Both the position numbers and the translations under genes were made by a program. Below are positions 26,984 through 35,352 of a stretch of DNA of 58,902 nt, piece after piece. Within the stretch, counting starts at the first letter, position 1; the number at the start of each line of letters is the position of its first letter. The notes beneath the pieces were generated by a model. That model saw only the letters and a program-made list of their open reading frames with translations, ran no database searches and had not been told where the DNA came from. Source of the stretch: Prevotella ihumii (GTDB lineage: Bacteria > Bacteroidota > Bacteroidia > Bacteroidales > Bacteroidaceae); NCBI RefSeq assembly GCF_900155655.1, contig NZ_LT706987.1, forward strand, positions 2,278,300-2,337,201, given 5' to 3'.

Positions 26984-28498
26984 ATGAATCTTACAAGTAT
27001 AGTCAACAAGCTGTATTTCCACCCACGTTCTAAGGAATTGGAACGCTATGTGGGAAACGCCGAAGCTATCCAGCAGGAAGTGCTACAGTATCTTGTAGCC
27101 CAAGGAAAAGAAACGGAATATGGAAGGAAACATCTCTTTTCCACTATTAAATCGTATGAAGATTTTGCGCAAAACATACCCGTCAATACCTACGAAGAAC
27201 TAAAAGGCGACATTGATCGTATGCGCCATGGCGAACGAAACATATTGTGGCCAGGGCACGTAAAGTGGTTTGCAAAATCGTCGGGTACAACCAATGACAA
27301 GAGCAAATTTATACCTGTCTCGGCAGAAGGTTTGCAATCGGTTCATTATCAAGGCGGAAAAGACGTTATTGCGCTCTATCTTAGAAACAATCCAACGAGT
27401 CGTATGTTCAACGGAAAGGGCTTGATATTAGGCGGAAGCCATTCGTCTAATTACAATTTGCCTAACTCGTTAGTGGGCGACTTGAGTGCTATTCTTATCG
27501 AAAATATCAATCCTTTGGTGAATTTTTGTCGAGTTCCTTCAAAAGAAGTGGCATTGTTGAGCGACTTTGAAGTGAAGCGCGACCGCATAGCACAGGAGAC
27601 TTTAAACAAGAATGTTACCAATATTTCGGGTGTTCCTTCGTGGATGCTCTCGGTTTTGGTGCGTGTGTTAGAGCTTTCGGGTAAACAGCACATCAACGAG
27701 GTATGGCCCAATTTGGAAGTATTCTTCCATGGTGGAATTGCTTTCACGCCTTATCGTGAACAATACAAGCAAATCATTACCCACCCAGAGATGCAATATA
27801 TGGAAACTTATAATGCGTCAGAAGGATTTTTTGGTATTCAGAGCGACCCTTCCGACCCTGCTATGTTGCTGATGTTGGATTATGGTGTGTTCTACGAATT
27901 CTTGCCGATGGACGAGTATGGGAGCGATCGTCCAAACATAGTTCCTCTAAGTGGCGTGGAAGTGGAACGCAACTATGCTATGCTTATCACAACCGCTTGT
28001 GGCTTATGGCGTTACGAAATAGGCGATACCATTCGATTTACTTCTAAAAATCCATATAAGTTTGTCATCACAGGACGTACCAAATACTTTATCAATGCCT
28101 TTGGCGAAGAGCTGATAATGGACAATGCCGAAAAGGGATTAGAGGCAGCTTGTAAGGCTACGGGCGCACAAATAACCGAATATACGGTAGCACCGATATT
28201 TATGGACGCTAACGCTAAGTGTCGCCATCAGTGGCTTATAGAGTTTTCGAAGTTCCCTTCTTCAATGGAAGCGTTTGCAACCATGCTTGATACAAAGCTG
28301 CAAGAAATAAATTCAGACTATGAGGCAAAGCGTTTCCACGATGTAACTTTGCAACAATTAGAAGTGGTAGTGGCACGCAAAGAGTTGTTCAATGATTGGC
28401 TCAAATCTAAAGGTAAATTGGGTGGACAACACAAAGTTCCTCGCTTATCGAATAGTCGAAAAAATCTTGAAGAACTATTGGAAATGAATAAGGGATAA
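26984..28498 (+). CDS. GH3-family acyl-adenylating protein
   Basis: A 504-residue protein of the GH3 family, named after plant auxin-conjugating enzymes and common in Bacteroidetes. Visible ATP-site motifs are KWFAKSSGTTNDKSKFIP (about residues 88-105), YNASEGFFGIQ (about 275-285) and GDTIRFTSKNPYKFVITGR (about 348-366). The reaction is likely activation of a carboxylic acid by ATP and transfer to an amine; the substrate is unknown. No signal peptide. It is followed 55 bases later by an Ig-like lipoprotein gene, a possible operon partner. A candidate -7 box TACTTTTGT lies near 26952. Confidence 0.85.
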   Translation: MNLTSIVNKLYFHPRSKELERYVGNAEAIQQEVLQYLVAQGKETEYGRKHLFSTIKSYEDFAQNIPVNTYEELKGDIDRMRHGERNILWPGHVKWFAKSSGTTNDKSKFIPVSAEGLQSVHYQGGKDVIALYLRNNPTSRMFNGKGLILGGSHSSNYNLPNSLVGDLSAILIENINPLVNFCRVPSKEVALLSDFEVKRDRIAQETLNKNVTNISGVPSWMLSVLVRVLELSGKQHINEVWPNLEVFFHGGIAFTPYREQYKQIITHPEMQYMETYNASEGFFGIQSDPSDPAMLLMLDYGVFYEFLPMDEYGSDRPNIVPLSGVEVERNYAMLITTACGLWRYEIGDTIRFTSKNPYKFVITGRTKYFINAFGEELIMDNAEKGLEAACKATGAQITEYTVAPIFMDANAKCRHQWLIEFSKFPSSMEAFATMLDTKLQEINSDYEAKRFHDVTLQQLEVVVARKELFNDWLKSKGKLGGQHKVPRLSNSRKNLEELLEMNKG

Positions 28499-28553
28499 AA
28501 GATTATGGTTTAATTTAAAAGCTATTTAGTTGTATAATATAAATTAAAAACTA

Positions 28554-30632
28554 ATGGATAAACAAGATTTAAAGAATTATCTATGGCGGTTGAAGGGCTT
28601 GGCAGTGCTTTCTGTTATGTCAATACTTCTTTTCTCTTGCGCCAGAATGGGGCAGCCTGACGGTGGGTGGTACGACGAAGCACCGCCAAAGATACTCGCA
28701 ACATCGCCAGCCGACCGTGCAACAGATGTGAACAGCAAGAAAGTAACAATTCTTTTCAACGAGTTTATCAAGTTAGACAATCCTTCCGAGAAAGTAGTGG
28801 TTTCACCTCCGCAATTAGAAACACCAGAAATAAAAGCTCAAGGCAAGCGCATTTCAGTGACATTGATGGACTCGCTGAAACCAAACACTACATACACGAT
28901 AGACTTTTCTGATGCTATTTCGGACAACAACGAGGGCAATCCGATGGGCAACTACACTTATTCGTTCTCTACGGGTGAAGCTATCGATACTATGGAAGTG
29001 GCTGGCTACGTGTTGGAAGCCGAAAATTTAGAACCTATCAAGGGTATTCTTGTGGGCTTATACAGCAACCAAACCGACACAGCTTTTACCAAATTGCCAA
29101 TGCTGCGTGTATCTCGCACCGATGATAAAGGCCACTTCAGCATCAAAGGAGTGAAGATTGGCGATTACAGAATTTATGCCCTACAAGATGCTGACGGCAA
29201 CTATCGGTTCACACAACAAAGTGAAAAGATAGCTTTCACACCCGAAGTGATAATGCCATCGTCACGCCCTGATGTGCGACAAGATACCCTTTGGCGCGAT
29301 TCGCTTCGTATTCTTGACATCAAACAAACACCTTATACCCGCTTCTTACCTGATGATGTGGTACTTACAGCCTTTACCGAAGTACAGACCAACCGTTACT
29401 TTTTAAAGGCTGAACGTAAACAACCCGACTTCTTTTCTCTCTTTTTTACTTATGGTAATGCCGAATTACCAAAGATTACAGGTATAAATTTCGATGCTAC
29501 CGATGCGTTTGTTGTAGAGCCATCGCTCAATCAAGACACCATAACCTATTGGTTGCGCGACACGGCACTTATCAATCAAGACACCCTACGTATGCAAATT
29601 GAATATCAAGGAACAGATTCGTTGGGAGCATTACAATTGAAAACCGACACCTTAGAAGTACTCTCTAAAACGCCATACGCTAAACGCTTGAAGCAACAGC
29701 AAGAGAAGTATGACAAATGGAAGAAGCAACAAGACAAGAACAAAGAGAAAGGCAAGAAATACGAAACTACATACCCCGCAGAAGCATTGGATGTGAGATA
29801 CAACTTCAGTTCTCAACTTGCGCCAGATGAGAACCTTATCTTCGACCTTCCTTTCCCCATATCCCAATGCGATACAACCAAGATACATTTGTACGAAAAG
29901 GTGGACACGCTGTGGACGCTCGTTCCCTATCAGATGGGTATAGCCCCCACACAACACCGACGATACAAGCTCATTGGCGAATGGAAACCACAGAGTGAAT
30001 ATAGTTTGGAATTAGATTCAATGGCATTTACCGATATATATGGCAAGGTATCTAAACCCTCAAAACAAGGCATAAGAATCAATGCGTTAGAAACATACAG
30101 CACACTCATTGTTTCGCTACAAGGAATGGAAAGCAAGAAAAACTGCATCTTGCAACTCCTCAACGAGGGCGAAAAAGTAATAAAAGAGGTAGCAGCAACC
30201 AACAATGAGGCAGTGTTCTACTACGTCAAACCGAGCATTTACTACCTCCGTGTGATAGTAGACGACAACGATAACGGACGTTGGGACACTGGATTGTACA
30301 GTGAGCAGCGACAAGCCGAGGCAGTATATTACTACACGAAAGAGATAGAGTGTAAAGAGAAAAAGGAAGTACGCCTTACATGGAGCCCACTCAGCACACC
30401 GCTGTACAAACAAAAGCCCGACAAGATAACCAAACAAAAGGGTGAAACCAAACGAAAAATACAAGGCAAAAACCTTGAACGTGCCAAGCAATTGGGCTTA
30501 GAATACAATCCGAAAAATGGTCTTACCGAAGACAAAAAATTGACCAAGAAGGAGAAAAAAGCAGCAAAAAAGGCACTAAAAGCAGCCAAACAAGTTGTGA
30601 AAGACCAAGCCGAAAAAGACAGAAAGCAATAA
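28554..30632 (+). CDS. Ig-like (Big_5/SbsA) domain lipoprotein
   Basis: A 692-residue protein with a signal peptide ending in LLFSCARMG, a lipobox with Cys29. Residues about 40-145 match a bacterial Ig-like domain (PKILATSPADRATDV, ILFNEFIKL, YTIDFSDAISDNNEGN). A carboxypeptidase-regulatory-like beta fold follows (about 155-220, AGYVLEAENLEPIKGILVGLY). The middle contains more beta-rich repeats. The last 80 residues are highly lysine-rich (KKEKKAAKKALKAAK). It is probably a surface or outer-membrane lipoprotein conserved in Bacteroidales with no assigned function. A strong terminator follows directly. Confidence 0.85.
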   Translation: MDKQDLKNYLWRLKGLAVLSVMSILLFSCARMGQPDGGWYDEAPPKILATSPADRATDVNSKKVTILFNEFIKLDNPSEKVVVSPPQLETPEIKAQGKRISVTLMDSLKPNTTYTIDFSDAISDNNEGNPMGNYTYSFSTGEAIDTMEVAGYVLEAENLEPIKGILVGLYSNQTDTAFTKLPMLRVSRTDDKGHFSIKGVKIGDYRIYALQDADGNYRFTQQSEKIAFTPEVIMPSSRPDVRQDTLWRDSLRILDIKQTPYTRFLPDDVVLTAFTEVQTNRYFLKAERKQPDFFSLFFTYGNAELPKITGINFDATDAFVVEPSLNQDTITYWLRDTALINQDTLRMQIEYQGTDSLGALQLKTDTLEVLSKTPYAKRLKQQQEKYDKWKKQQDKNKEKGKKYETTYPAEALDVRYNFSSQLAPDENLIFDLPFPISQCDTTKIHLYEKVDTLWTLVPYQMGIAPTQHRRYKLIGEWKPQSEYSLELDSMAFTDIYGKVSKPSKQGIRINALETYSTLIVSLQGMESKKNCILQLLNEGEKVIKEVAATNNEAVFYYVKPSIYYLRVIVDDNDNGRWDTGLYSEQRQAEAVYYYTKEIECKEKKEVRLTWSPLSTPLYKQKPDKITKQKGETKRKIQGKNLERAKQLGLEYNPKNGLTEDKKLTKKEKKAAKKALKAAKQVVKDQAEKDRKQ

Positions 30633-30637
30633 ATCTT

Positions 30638-30684
30638 AAGCGAGCGAAAGCAGCATAACAGCTGTTTTCGCTCGCTTTTTTTAT
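30638..30684 (+). terminator. Terminator after the Ig-like lipoprotein gene
   Basis: AAGCGAGCGAAAGCAGC pairs with GCTGTTTTCGCTCGCTT with one mismatch and an ATAACA loop, followed by seven Ts. Confidence 0.9.
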
Positions 30685-30758
30685 TCCTATTTATAACCTA
30701 TAACCATTCTCGTTTCCATCTATCTGAAACAAGTTTTTAGCCTTCTCCCAGTAATAAT

Positions 30759-30951
30759 CCCAAATCGGTCGTTAGACTTCTTCGAGATTTGCGAGCTTAT
30801 TTTGAGCTATTTTTGGTTGTTTTTGAAGACGTTTAGCGAGCTAAACAACTGAAAAAACAAACGAAAAGAGCCAAAATAAGGTGCAAAGACGAAGAAAAGC
30901 ATAACAGCTAAACGCTTTAAAAAGCCTTTGCGGGCTAATGACCGATTTGGG
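30759..30951 (+). mobile_element. CCCAAATCGG element, 193 bp, with ATAAT target duplication
   Basis: It starts CCCAAATCGGTCGTTAGAC and ends GGCTAATGACCGATTTGGG. ATAAT flanks it on both sides (30754-30758 and 30952-30956). The interior is AT-rich with internal inverted segments and encodes no protein. The copy at 37045-37239 is nearly identical in the opposite orientation. These features fit a miniature non-autonomous transposon. Confidence 0.85.
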
Positions 30952-31086
30952 ATAATCCCAAATCAGACATTAGATAAGTTTTGGTTTCTCCTCATATATT
31001 ATTGAAACTTGTGAGGTGGAATAATGGCAGCAAAGCGTTAAAAACCTTGCTGCCATCTTTAGATGAACGTTGTTTATGTGTTGGTA

Positions 31087-32262
31087 TTAGTCGCCTTTTA
31101 TCACCGCTAAGGGCAGCAGTCGTGTCTTTATTCGCACAAGGTCTTTTTGGTTTTCCATCACCTTTTCTATATCCTTATACGCACCTGTGGCTTCCTGCAT
31201 ATCGGCTTGCGAACGTATAGCGTGTATAATGCCACGTGCCTCCAATGCAGCTATTTCGGCTTGCATATCAAGGGTGTGGATAGCCATACTTCGGCTTAAA
31301 GCTCGCCCTGCTCCGTGCGAACACGAATTGAACGAGTCGGGATTGCCCAAGCCTTCCACAATGTACGAGGCTGTACCCTGACTTCCAGGAATGATGCCTA
31401 TCATACCTTTCTCTGCCAATGTTGCCCCCTTGCGGTGAACAACCACCGTCTCGCCAAAGTGTTTTTCCCACGCTGCATAATTGTGGGCAATGTTTATCAT
31501 CGGTTCAAATTCAGCATCGGGAACTACCGAGGCTATCACTTCTTCGATACGTTGCATCATCAATCGGCGGTTGCAATAGGCAAAAGCCACGCAATATTCC
31601 ATTTCTGCCCAATAGTCCTTAAATTCTTTGGCGCATACGGGGAGAAAAGCCAACTTCATATCCTCCGACACAACAGAGTGGTATTGTGCATTGAGCTGCT
31701 TAGCCAACTTGTTGTAGTGTTCGCCTACCATCTTACCAAGGTTTCTCGACCCTGAGTGAATCATTATCCAAAGCCACCCCTCTTCGTCTTTCTGAAGTTC
31801 TATAAAGTGATTTCCGCCACCAAGCGTACCCACTTGTTTCTTAATAGATTTCCATTGACTTCGCACCACAAAAAGCTTGTCTATATCAAATCCTTGTGGC
31901 AAATAGCTCTCGTCTTGCTGCGTTTTGTGACGTTTCATTCCCAATGGAATTTGCGCTCTGATGCCGCTCATTATCTGTTTGCGAATAATGTCGGGCGTAA
32001 GCGAATCGGATCTGATATTGGTCTTCACGGCACACATTCCGCACCCTATATCTACGCCCACAGCATTGGGGATAACCACATCTTTGCAAGCCAATACGCC
32101 CCCAATAGGCATTCCCATTCCAGCGTGTGCATCGGGCATCATTGCTATGTGGTGAAAGACGAAGGGAAGACTTGCAAGATTTGTAATCTGCGATATTGCT
32201 TTCTCGTCCAACTCGTCAACCCATAATTTTACAGGACTGTTCTTAATTACTTTTACTTCCAT
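31087..32262 (-). CDS. rtcB: RtcB-family RNA ligase
   Basis: A 391-residue GTP- and Mn2+-dependent ligase that joins 2',3'-cyclic phosphate or 3'-phosphate RNA ends to 5'-OH ends. Metal ligands are visible in MPDAHAGMGMPIGG and DIGCGMC (Cys74). The GGGNHFIELQ and HSGSRNLG motifs follow, and the guanylated histidine is probably that of CSHGAGRALSRS. It lacks an archease gene or an RtcA/RtcR partner nearby. In bacteria it is usually tied to RNA repair, for example after toxin cleavage of tRNA or rRNA. Monocistronic. Confidence 0.93.
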   Translation of the reverse strand: MEVKVIKNSPVKLWVDELDEKAISQITNLASLPFVFHHIAMMPDAHAGMGMPIGGVLACKDVVIPNAVGVDIGCGMCAVKTNIRSDSLTPDIIRKQIMSGIRAQIPLGMKRHKTQQDESYLPQGFDIDKLFVVRSQWKSIKKQVGTLGGGNHFIELQKDEEGWLWIMIHSGSRNLGKMVGEHYNKLAKQLNAQYHSVVSEDMKLAFLPVCAKEFKDYWAEMEYCVAFAYCNRRLMMQRIEEVIASVVPDAEFEPMINIAHNYAAWEKHFGETVVVHRKGATLAEKGMIGIIPGSQGTASYIVEGLGNPDSFNSCSHGAGRALSRSMAIHTLDMQAEIAALEARGIIHAIRSQADMQEATGAYKDIEKVMENQKDLVRIKTRLLPLAVIKGD

Positions 32263-32479
32263 AGTTTTACTTTTTTATTTGATAAATGATTACGAGTGCA
32301 AAGTTAGAATGGGGATGCGCAATGTTTTTGCGTAACAGAAATGAAAGTGAAAAAGCTACTTTTTTTGACGCAAAAAACGTTGATACGCAGTAAATCTCGT
32401 AAGCCTCCGCAGTGATACTATAGACTAACAAACTTATTGGTCTGTTTTTCCTTTCTCTATCCTTCAGAAACAATACATC

Positions 32480-32585
32480 AATCTATTTGCTGCAAAATAT
32501 ATATGTTTGGCATTGCCAAAGTTCAACTTTGAGCGTGTAAAACATATATGTATTGGGTGGTGAAACATATATGTTTCAGAACGCA
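32480..32585. repeat. AACATATATGTT palindrome cluster, copy 3
   Basis: It has the same order as the 3.2-kb cluster: ATATATATGTTT with CATTGCCAAAGTTCAACTTTG, then AAACATATATGTAT and AAACATATATGTTT. Flanking similarity reaches about 50 bases on either side. It lies in a 530-base gap with no other gene. Confidence 0.8.
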
Positions 32586-32757
32586 TTTATAACTATCTTA
32601 TAATCAAAATATTACAAACAAGATTTTTTGTTATCGAGCTTAAAGCCTCATTGTTCTATTCTTCCGTTACCCGATTGTTAAGCATTTTGAGCAACGAAAT
32701 GCCGATTGCAGCCTTTTTCTCTTTGGCTTATCGGCTTTTTATATATAATAAAAGGTG

Positions 32758-32766
32758 TATCTTTGC
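32758..32766 (+). promoter_or_regulatory. Candidate -7 box for the WYL gene
   Basis: TATCTTTGC lies 26 bases before the ATG at 32793. No TTTG was found at the usual distance. Confidence 0.4.
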
Positions 32767-32792
32767 CCCATCGTAACAAAACAGAAGCCTAT

Positions 32793-33302
32793 ATGCCTGC
32801 AAATAAGAATGCGTTGATACGCTACAAAACAATAGACAATTGTCTGCGAAACAAATATCGTAGATGGACTTTAGACGATTTTGTAGATGCGTGTTCGGAC
32901 GCACTATACGATATGGAAGGTATCGTAAAAGGGGTATCGAGACGCACCATTCAGGGAGATTTCAACCTTGCTTTAGACCGCATTGTGAGTGTTGAACCCA
33001 TCGATTTGCCTTTCAGAGAAAACCCAAAGTTTCACCCCGACCGCTTTTTCGAAGATTTAGTAGGCGTAACAAAGAATATCAATACGCGCCCAACAAAACT
33101 AACCTTTGTGGCGAATAGGTTTCAGGTCAACTACATAAAGACGAAACCCATACACGCAAGTCAGCAACTAATAGACGAAAACAGCGAAACGGGCGACTGC
33201 ACTTTCACCACCAATGTGTGCCTCAACTACGAGCTCTATTCTGTTCTTATGTCGTATGGCAACGGCGTCAAGGTGGTTTCGCCACGCAATGCAATGCAGT
33301 GA
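32793..33302 (+). pseudogene. WYL-domain transcriptional regulator with internal deletion
   Basis: The frame gives 169 residues against about 330 for Bacteroidales WYL regulators. The N-terminal winged helix is intact (RYKTIDNCLRNKYRRWTLDD, then GVSRRTIQGDF). The sequence then jumps directly into the end of the WYL region and its C-terminal extension: NLALDRIVSV, FFEDLVGVT, TKPIHASQQL and YGNGVKVVSPR. About 160-170 residues, including the WYL core, are missing without loss of frame. The product may still be made and bind DNA without ligand control, so it could be a functional short regulator rather than a dead gene. The frame opens 29 codons earlier, but MPANKNALIRY is the family start. Confidence 0.75.
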
Positions 33303-33355
33303 AGTATATGAAGTGGTACAAAAAACAACTTTTTTAATAAAAAAGTCTCCAAAAA

Positions 33356-33388
33356 TTTGGTAGTACCATAAAATATCACTAATTTTGC
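33356..33388 (+). promoter_or_regulatory. Promoter of tRNA-Gln
   Basis: TTTG at 33356-33359, 20 bases, then TAATTTTGC at 33380-33388, a close match to the Bacteroidetes housekeeping promoter. The tRNA begins 9 bases later. Confidence 0.75.
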
Positions 33389-33396
33389 ACCGCAAT

Positions 33397-33467
33397 TGTC
33401 CTATGGTGTAATGGTAGCACAACAGGTTTTGGTTCTGTTTGTGGTGGTTCGAATCCGCCTAGGACAA
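33397..33467 (+). tRNA. tRNA-Gln (anticodon TTG)
   Basis: The acceptor stem TGTCCTA pairs with TAGGACA. The anticodon arm ACAGG-TTTTGGT-TCTGT places TTG at positions 34-36. The T arm contains GGTTCGAATCC. The CCA end is not encoded. It has its own promoter and a strong terminator. Confidence 0.95.
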
Positions 33468-33471
33468 CAAG

Positions 33472-33508
33472 AAGCCCTCGAAGTAGCAATACTTCGAGGG
33501 CTTTTTTG
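33472..33508 (+). terminator. Terminator of tRNA-Gln
   Basis: A 14-bp perfect stem, AAGCCCTCGAAGTA with TACTTCGAGGGCTT, has a GCAA tetraloop and a T run. Confidence 0.9.
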
Positions 33509-33540
33509 TTGTTTGTTGGCAGTGGGTAGGGGCTCGATTG

Positions 33541-33603
33541 TCCGACTTGTCTGACTTGTCTGACTTGTCTGACCTGTCTGACGCGTCTGACTTGTCCGAC
33601 CCC
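33541..33603. repeat. GTCNGAC 9-bp minisatellite, pyrimidine-only
   Basis: Seven consecutive 9-bp units, GTCCGACTT, GTCTGACTT (twice), GTCTGACCT, GTCTGACGC, GTCTGACTT and GTCCGACCC. All are pyrimidine-centred, so this copy has only one arm of the symmetric array. The CCCAAATCGG ends are not visible here. Confidence 0.85.
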
Positions 33604-33697
33604 ATTCGATAAAACTACAAATATCCACGACATAGCAATTATGGGCTCCCCTCCCAACGGAGGAGATGAGAGACTCTCGCTTATTCTTTACCTTTAG

Positions 33698-33714
33698 GCT
33701 GGTTCTATAAATTA
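33698..33714 (-). repeat. GGCTGGTTCTATAAATT motif
   Basis: Reverse complement of the motif at 5737-5753 and 12761-12775, with a one-base variant at 23607-23619. It is intergenic and next to a repeat-rich stretch. Confidence 0.5.
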
Positions 33715-33883
33715 CCACCGCATATCGTCATTAAATTTTTATGAAATACGTTTTGTTATCTTTTGGCTTCTTTTTATATAAAATAGGCTGCGTCTCAACA
33801 ATTCAAACAAGTTTGATTGCATTCGGCTTGCTCCGTTTTTGGTTCAAAATGTAAGTTCGTTCAGTCGTGTAGCTCGCTACACT

Positions 33884-34070
33884 CCTTCACACTCTTGCAT
33901 TTTGACCTCAAAAATAAGCTCAAAATCTAACAAAGCTAATTTATAGACATACGAAACGTATGGGCATAAAAAAAGGAGTACCGCCGTACTCCAACCTTTG
34001 TTAACCTTAAATCTAATACTATGAAAAACACGATGCAAAGATAGGGGTAAAATTGGATATATGCAAATAT
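33884..34070 (-). ncRNA. Putative small RNA unit, copy C, with adjoining module-2 start
   Basis: On the reverse strand: TTTG, 20 bases, TATCTTTGC, then GGAGTAC-GGCG-GTACTCC and a T run, ending near 33964. Sequence from the -7 box through the terminator and on to the CAAAATGCAAGAG block matches the 22.17-22.33 kb region almost exactly. The bases upstream of the -7 box are unrelated apart from the TTTG at the same spacing. No gene is seen elsewhere in 33604-34260. Confidence 0.5.
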
Positions 34071-34260
34071 TTAGCCAAAAATATTTCATATTTATGATAT
34101 TCTTGATTAAAATCAAGAGTTCTACTATTTTATATATGCTGTCTAAAACTGAAATGTTGTAAAAAACGAACCGTTGTGTACCTTAACAGTACTGTTGGTT
34201 TAGAAAAAACGACGAATGGAGAAGTAGATGATGAAAATGTAGGGGTGAATAAAAATACAT

Positions 34261-34968
34261 TTATTGTAATAGCTGTTCTATTTCTGTTTTCACCTTGTCG
34301 GCCTCCACTCGGTGCAATCCGTCTTTGTTTAGTTCCACCAAACAATCGGCAATGCGCAGTGCCAATTCAAGGTCGTGCGTAGAAAGGAATATCACCTTGT
34401 CGGTTTCTTTGGCTAAACGATGGAGCAGTTGGAGCATTTCCACTTTAGAAGGAAAGTCGAGAAAAGAGGTGGGCTCGTCAAGAAGAATAATGGGCGTTTC
34501 TTGCGCTAAGGCTTTCGCTATCATCACTTTTTGTCGCTCTCCGTCCGAAAGGGTTTGTATCATTCGTGTGCGGAGATGGCTGATGCCTACCATTTCTATG
34601 GCTTTGTCTACTATTGCTATATCCTCATTGTTCAGTTTGCCCCAAAAGCCCGTATAAGGTGTGCGCCCCATACCTATGGTATCGGTTACGCTAAGATTTT
34701 GCACATCTATGCGTTGGGTCAGTACGATGCCAATGAGTTTGGCGCGTTCACGTTGCGTAAGCATGTCCATATCGCGCCCATCTAAGAGGAGCTGTCCGCT
34801 AAGTTTGGGCAGAAAACCCGTTAACGTTTTTAGCAAGGTAGATTTTCCTATACCATTCGAGCCAATTAGACACGTGAGTTCTCCGCTTCGGATTTCTACG
34901 TTAATATCCGAAACCACAGGCGCAAAGCCTTTATAGCCAACCGATAATTTTTCAAGACGTATTTTCAT
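34261..34968 (-). CDS. ABC transporter ATPase, FecE/BtuD type
   Basis: A 235-residue ATPase like those of iron-siderophore or cobalamin importers. Walker A is GSNGIGKST (about residues 37-45), the signature is LSDGERQKVMIAKAL, Walker B is IILLDEPTSFLD, and the switch histidine is in LSTHDLEL. The frame opens with a TTG three codons earlier, but the ATG giving MKIRLEKLSVGY is the natural start. No permease or binding protein is nearby, which is unusual because these are normally linked. It may be an orphan left after rearrangement; IS1634 and repeats lie on both sides. Confidence 0.8.
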   Translation of the reverse strand: MKIRLEKLSVGYKGFAPVVSDINVEIRSGELTCLIGSNGIGKSTLLKTLTGFLPKLSGQLLLDGRDMDMLTQRERAKLIGIVLTQRIDVQNLSVTDTIGMGRTPYTGFWGKLNNEDIAIVDKAIEMVGISHLRTRMIQTLSDGERQKVMIAKALAQETPIILLDEPTSFLDFPSKVEMLQLLHRLAKETDKVIFLSTHDLELALRIADCLVELNKDGLHRVEADKVKTEIEQLLQ

Positions 34969-35034
34969 CGCTTGCAAAGGTAAGGTTTCTTTTTTGTATA
35001 GGTTCTATTTCGGACAGATTTCCGCTTAGTTTAA

Positions 35035-35224
35035 CCCAAATAGGTCGTTAGAATGAGAATGTATTTTGCGATTATTTTGAGATTTATTTTGCATATATCA
35101 AAGGAGCATAGCGGGCTATGTGACTGCAGATATAGGTAAAATAAAGCCAAAATAATCCAAAAGACATCTCATAAGTTTCAAAAATAATAAGTAAGCACCT
35201 AAACTGGTCTAATGACCTCTAAGT
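35035..35224. repeat. Diverged CCCAAATCGG-family element
   Basis: It begins CCCAAATAGGTCGTTAGAA and closes with AAACTGGTCTAATGACCTC. The interior differs from the 193-bp copies but matches, in reverse, the 5.56-kb element (GGTGCTTACTT) and the 19.65-kb element (ATGAGATGTCTT). No clean target duplication was seen, and the right end is degenerate. Confidence 0.65.
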
Positions 35225-35352
35225 TTGCAGAAGAATGCGACGCAGTCGCATAAACATTAAATAATCAAGATAAAACACTGCTGTCCCGTTTAGCCCAAGT
35301 TTAACACCTATCATCGTAGAATCTTGCTATTATTATACTTTTTCAGTTTCGG

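Noticed and set aside
33379..33718. Overlapping reverse-strand ORFs with RQVRQVRQV or QTSQTSQT repeats
   Set aside because: They translate the 9-bp GTCNGAC array and the tRNA-Gln region; the repeat period of three codons creates open frames by itself.
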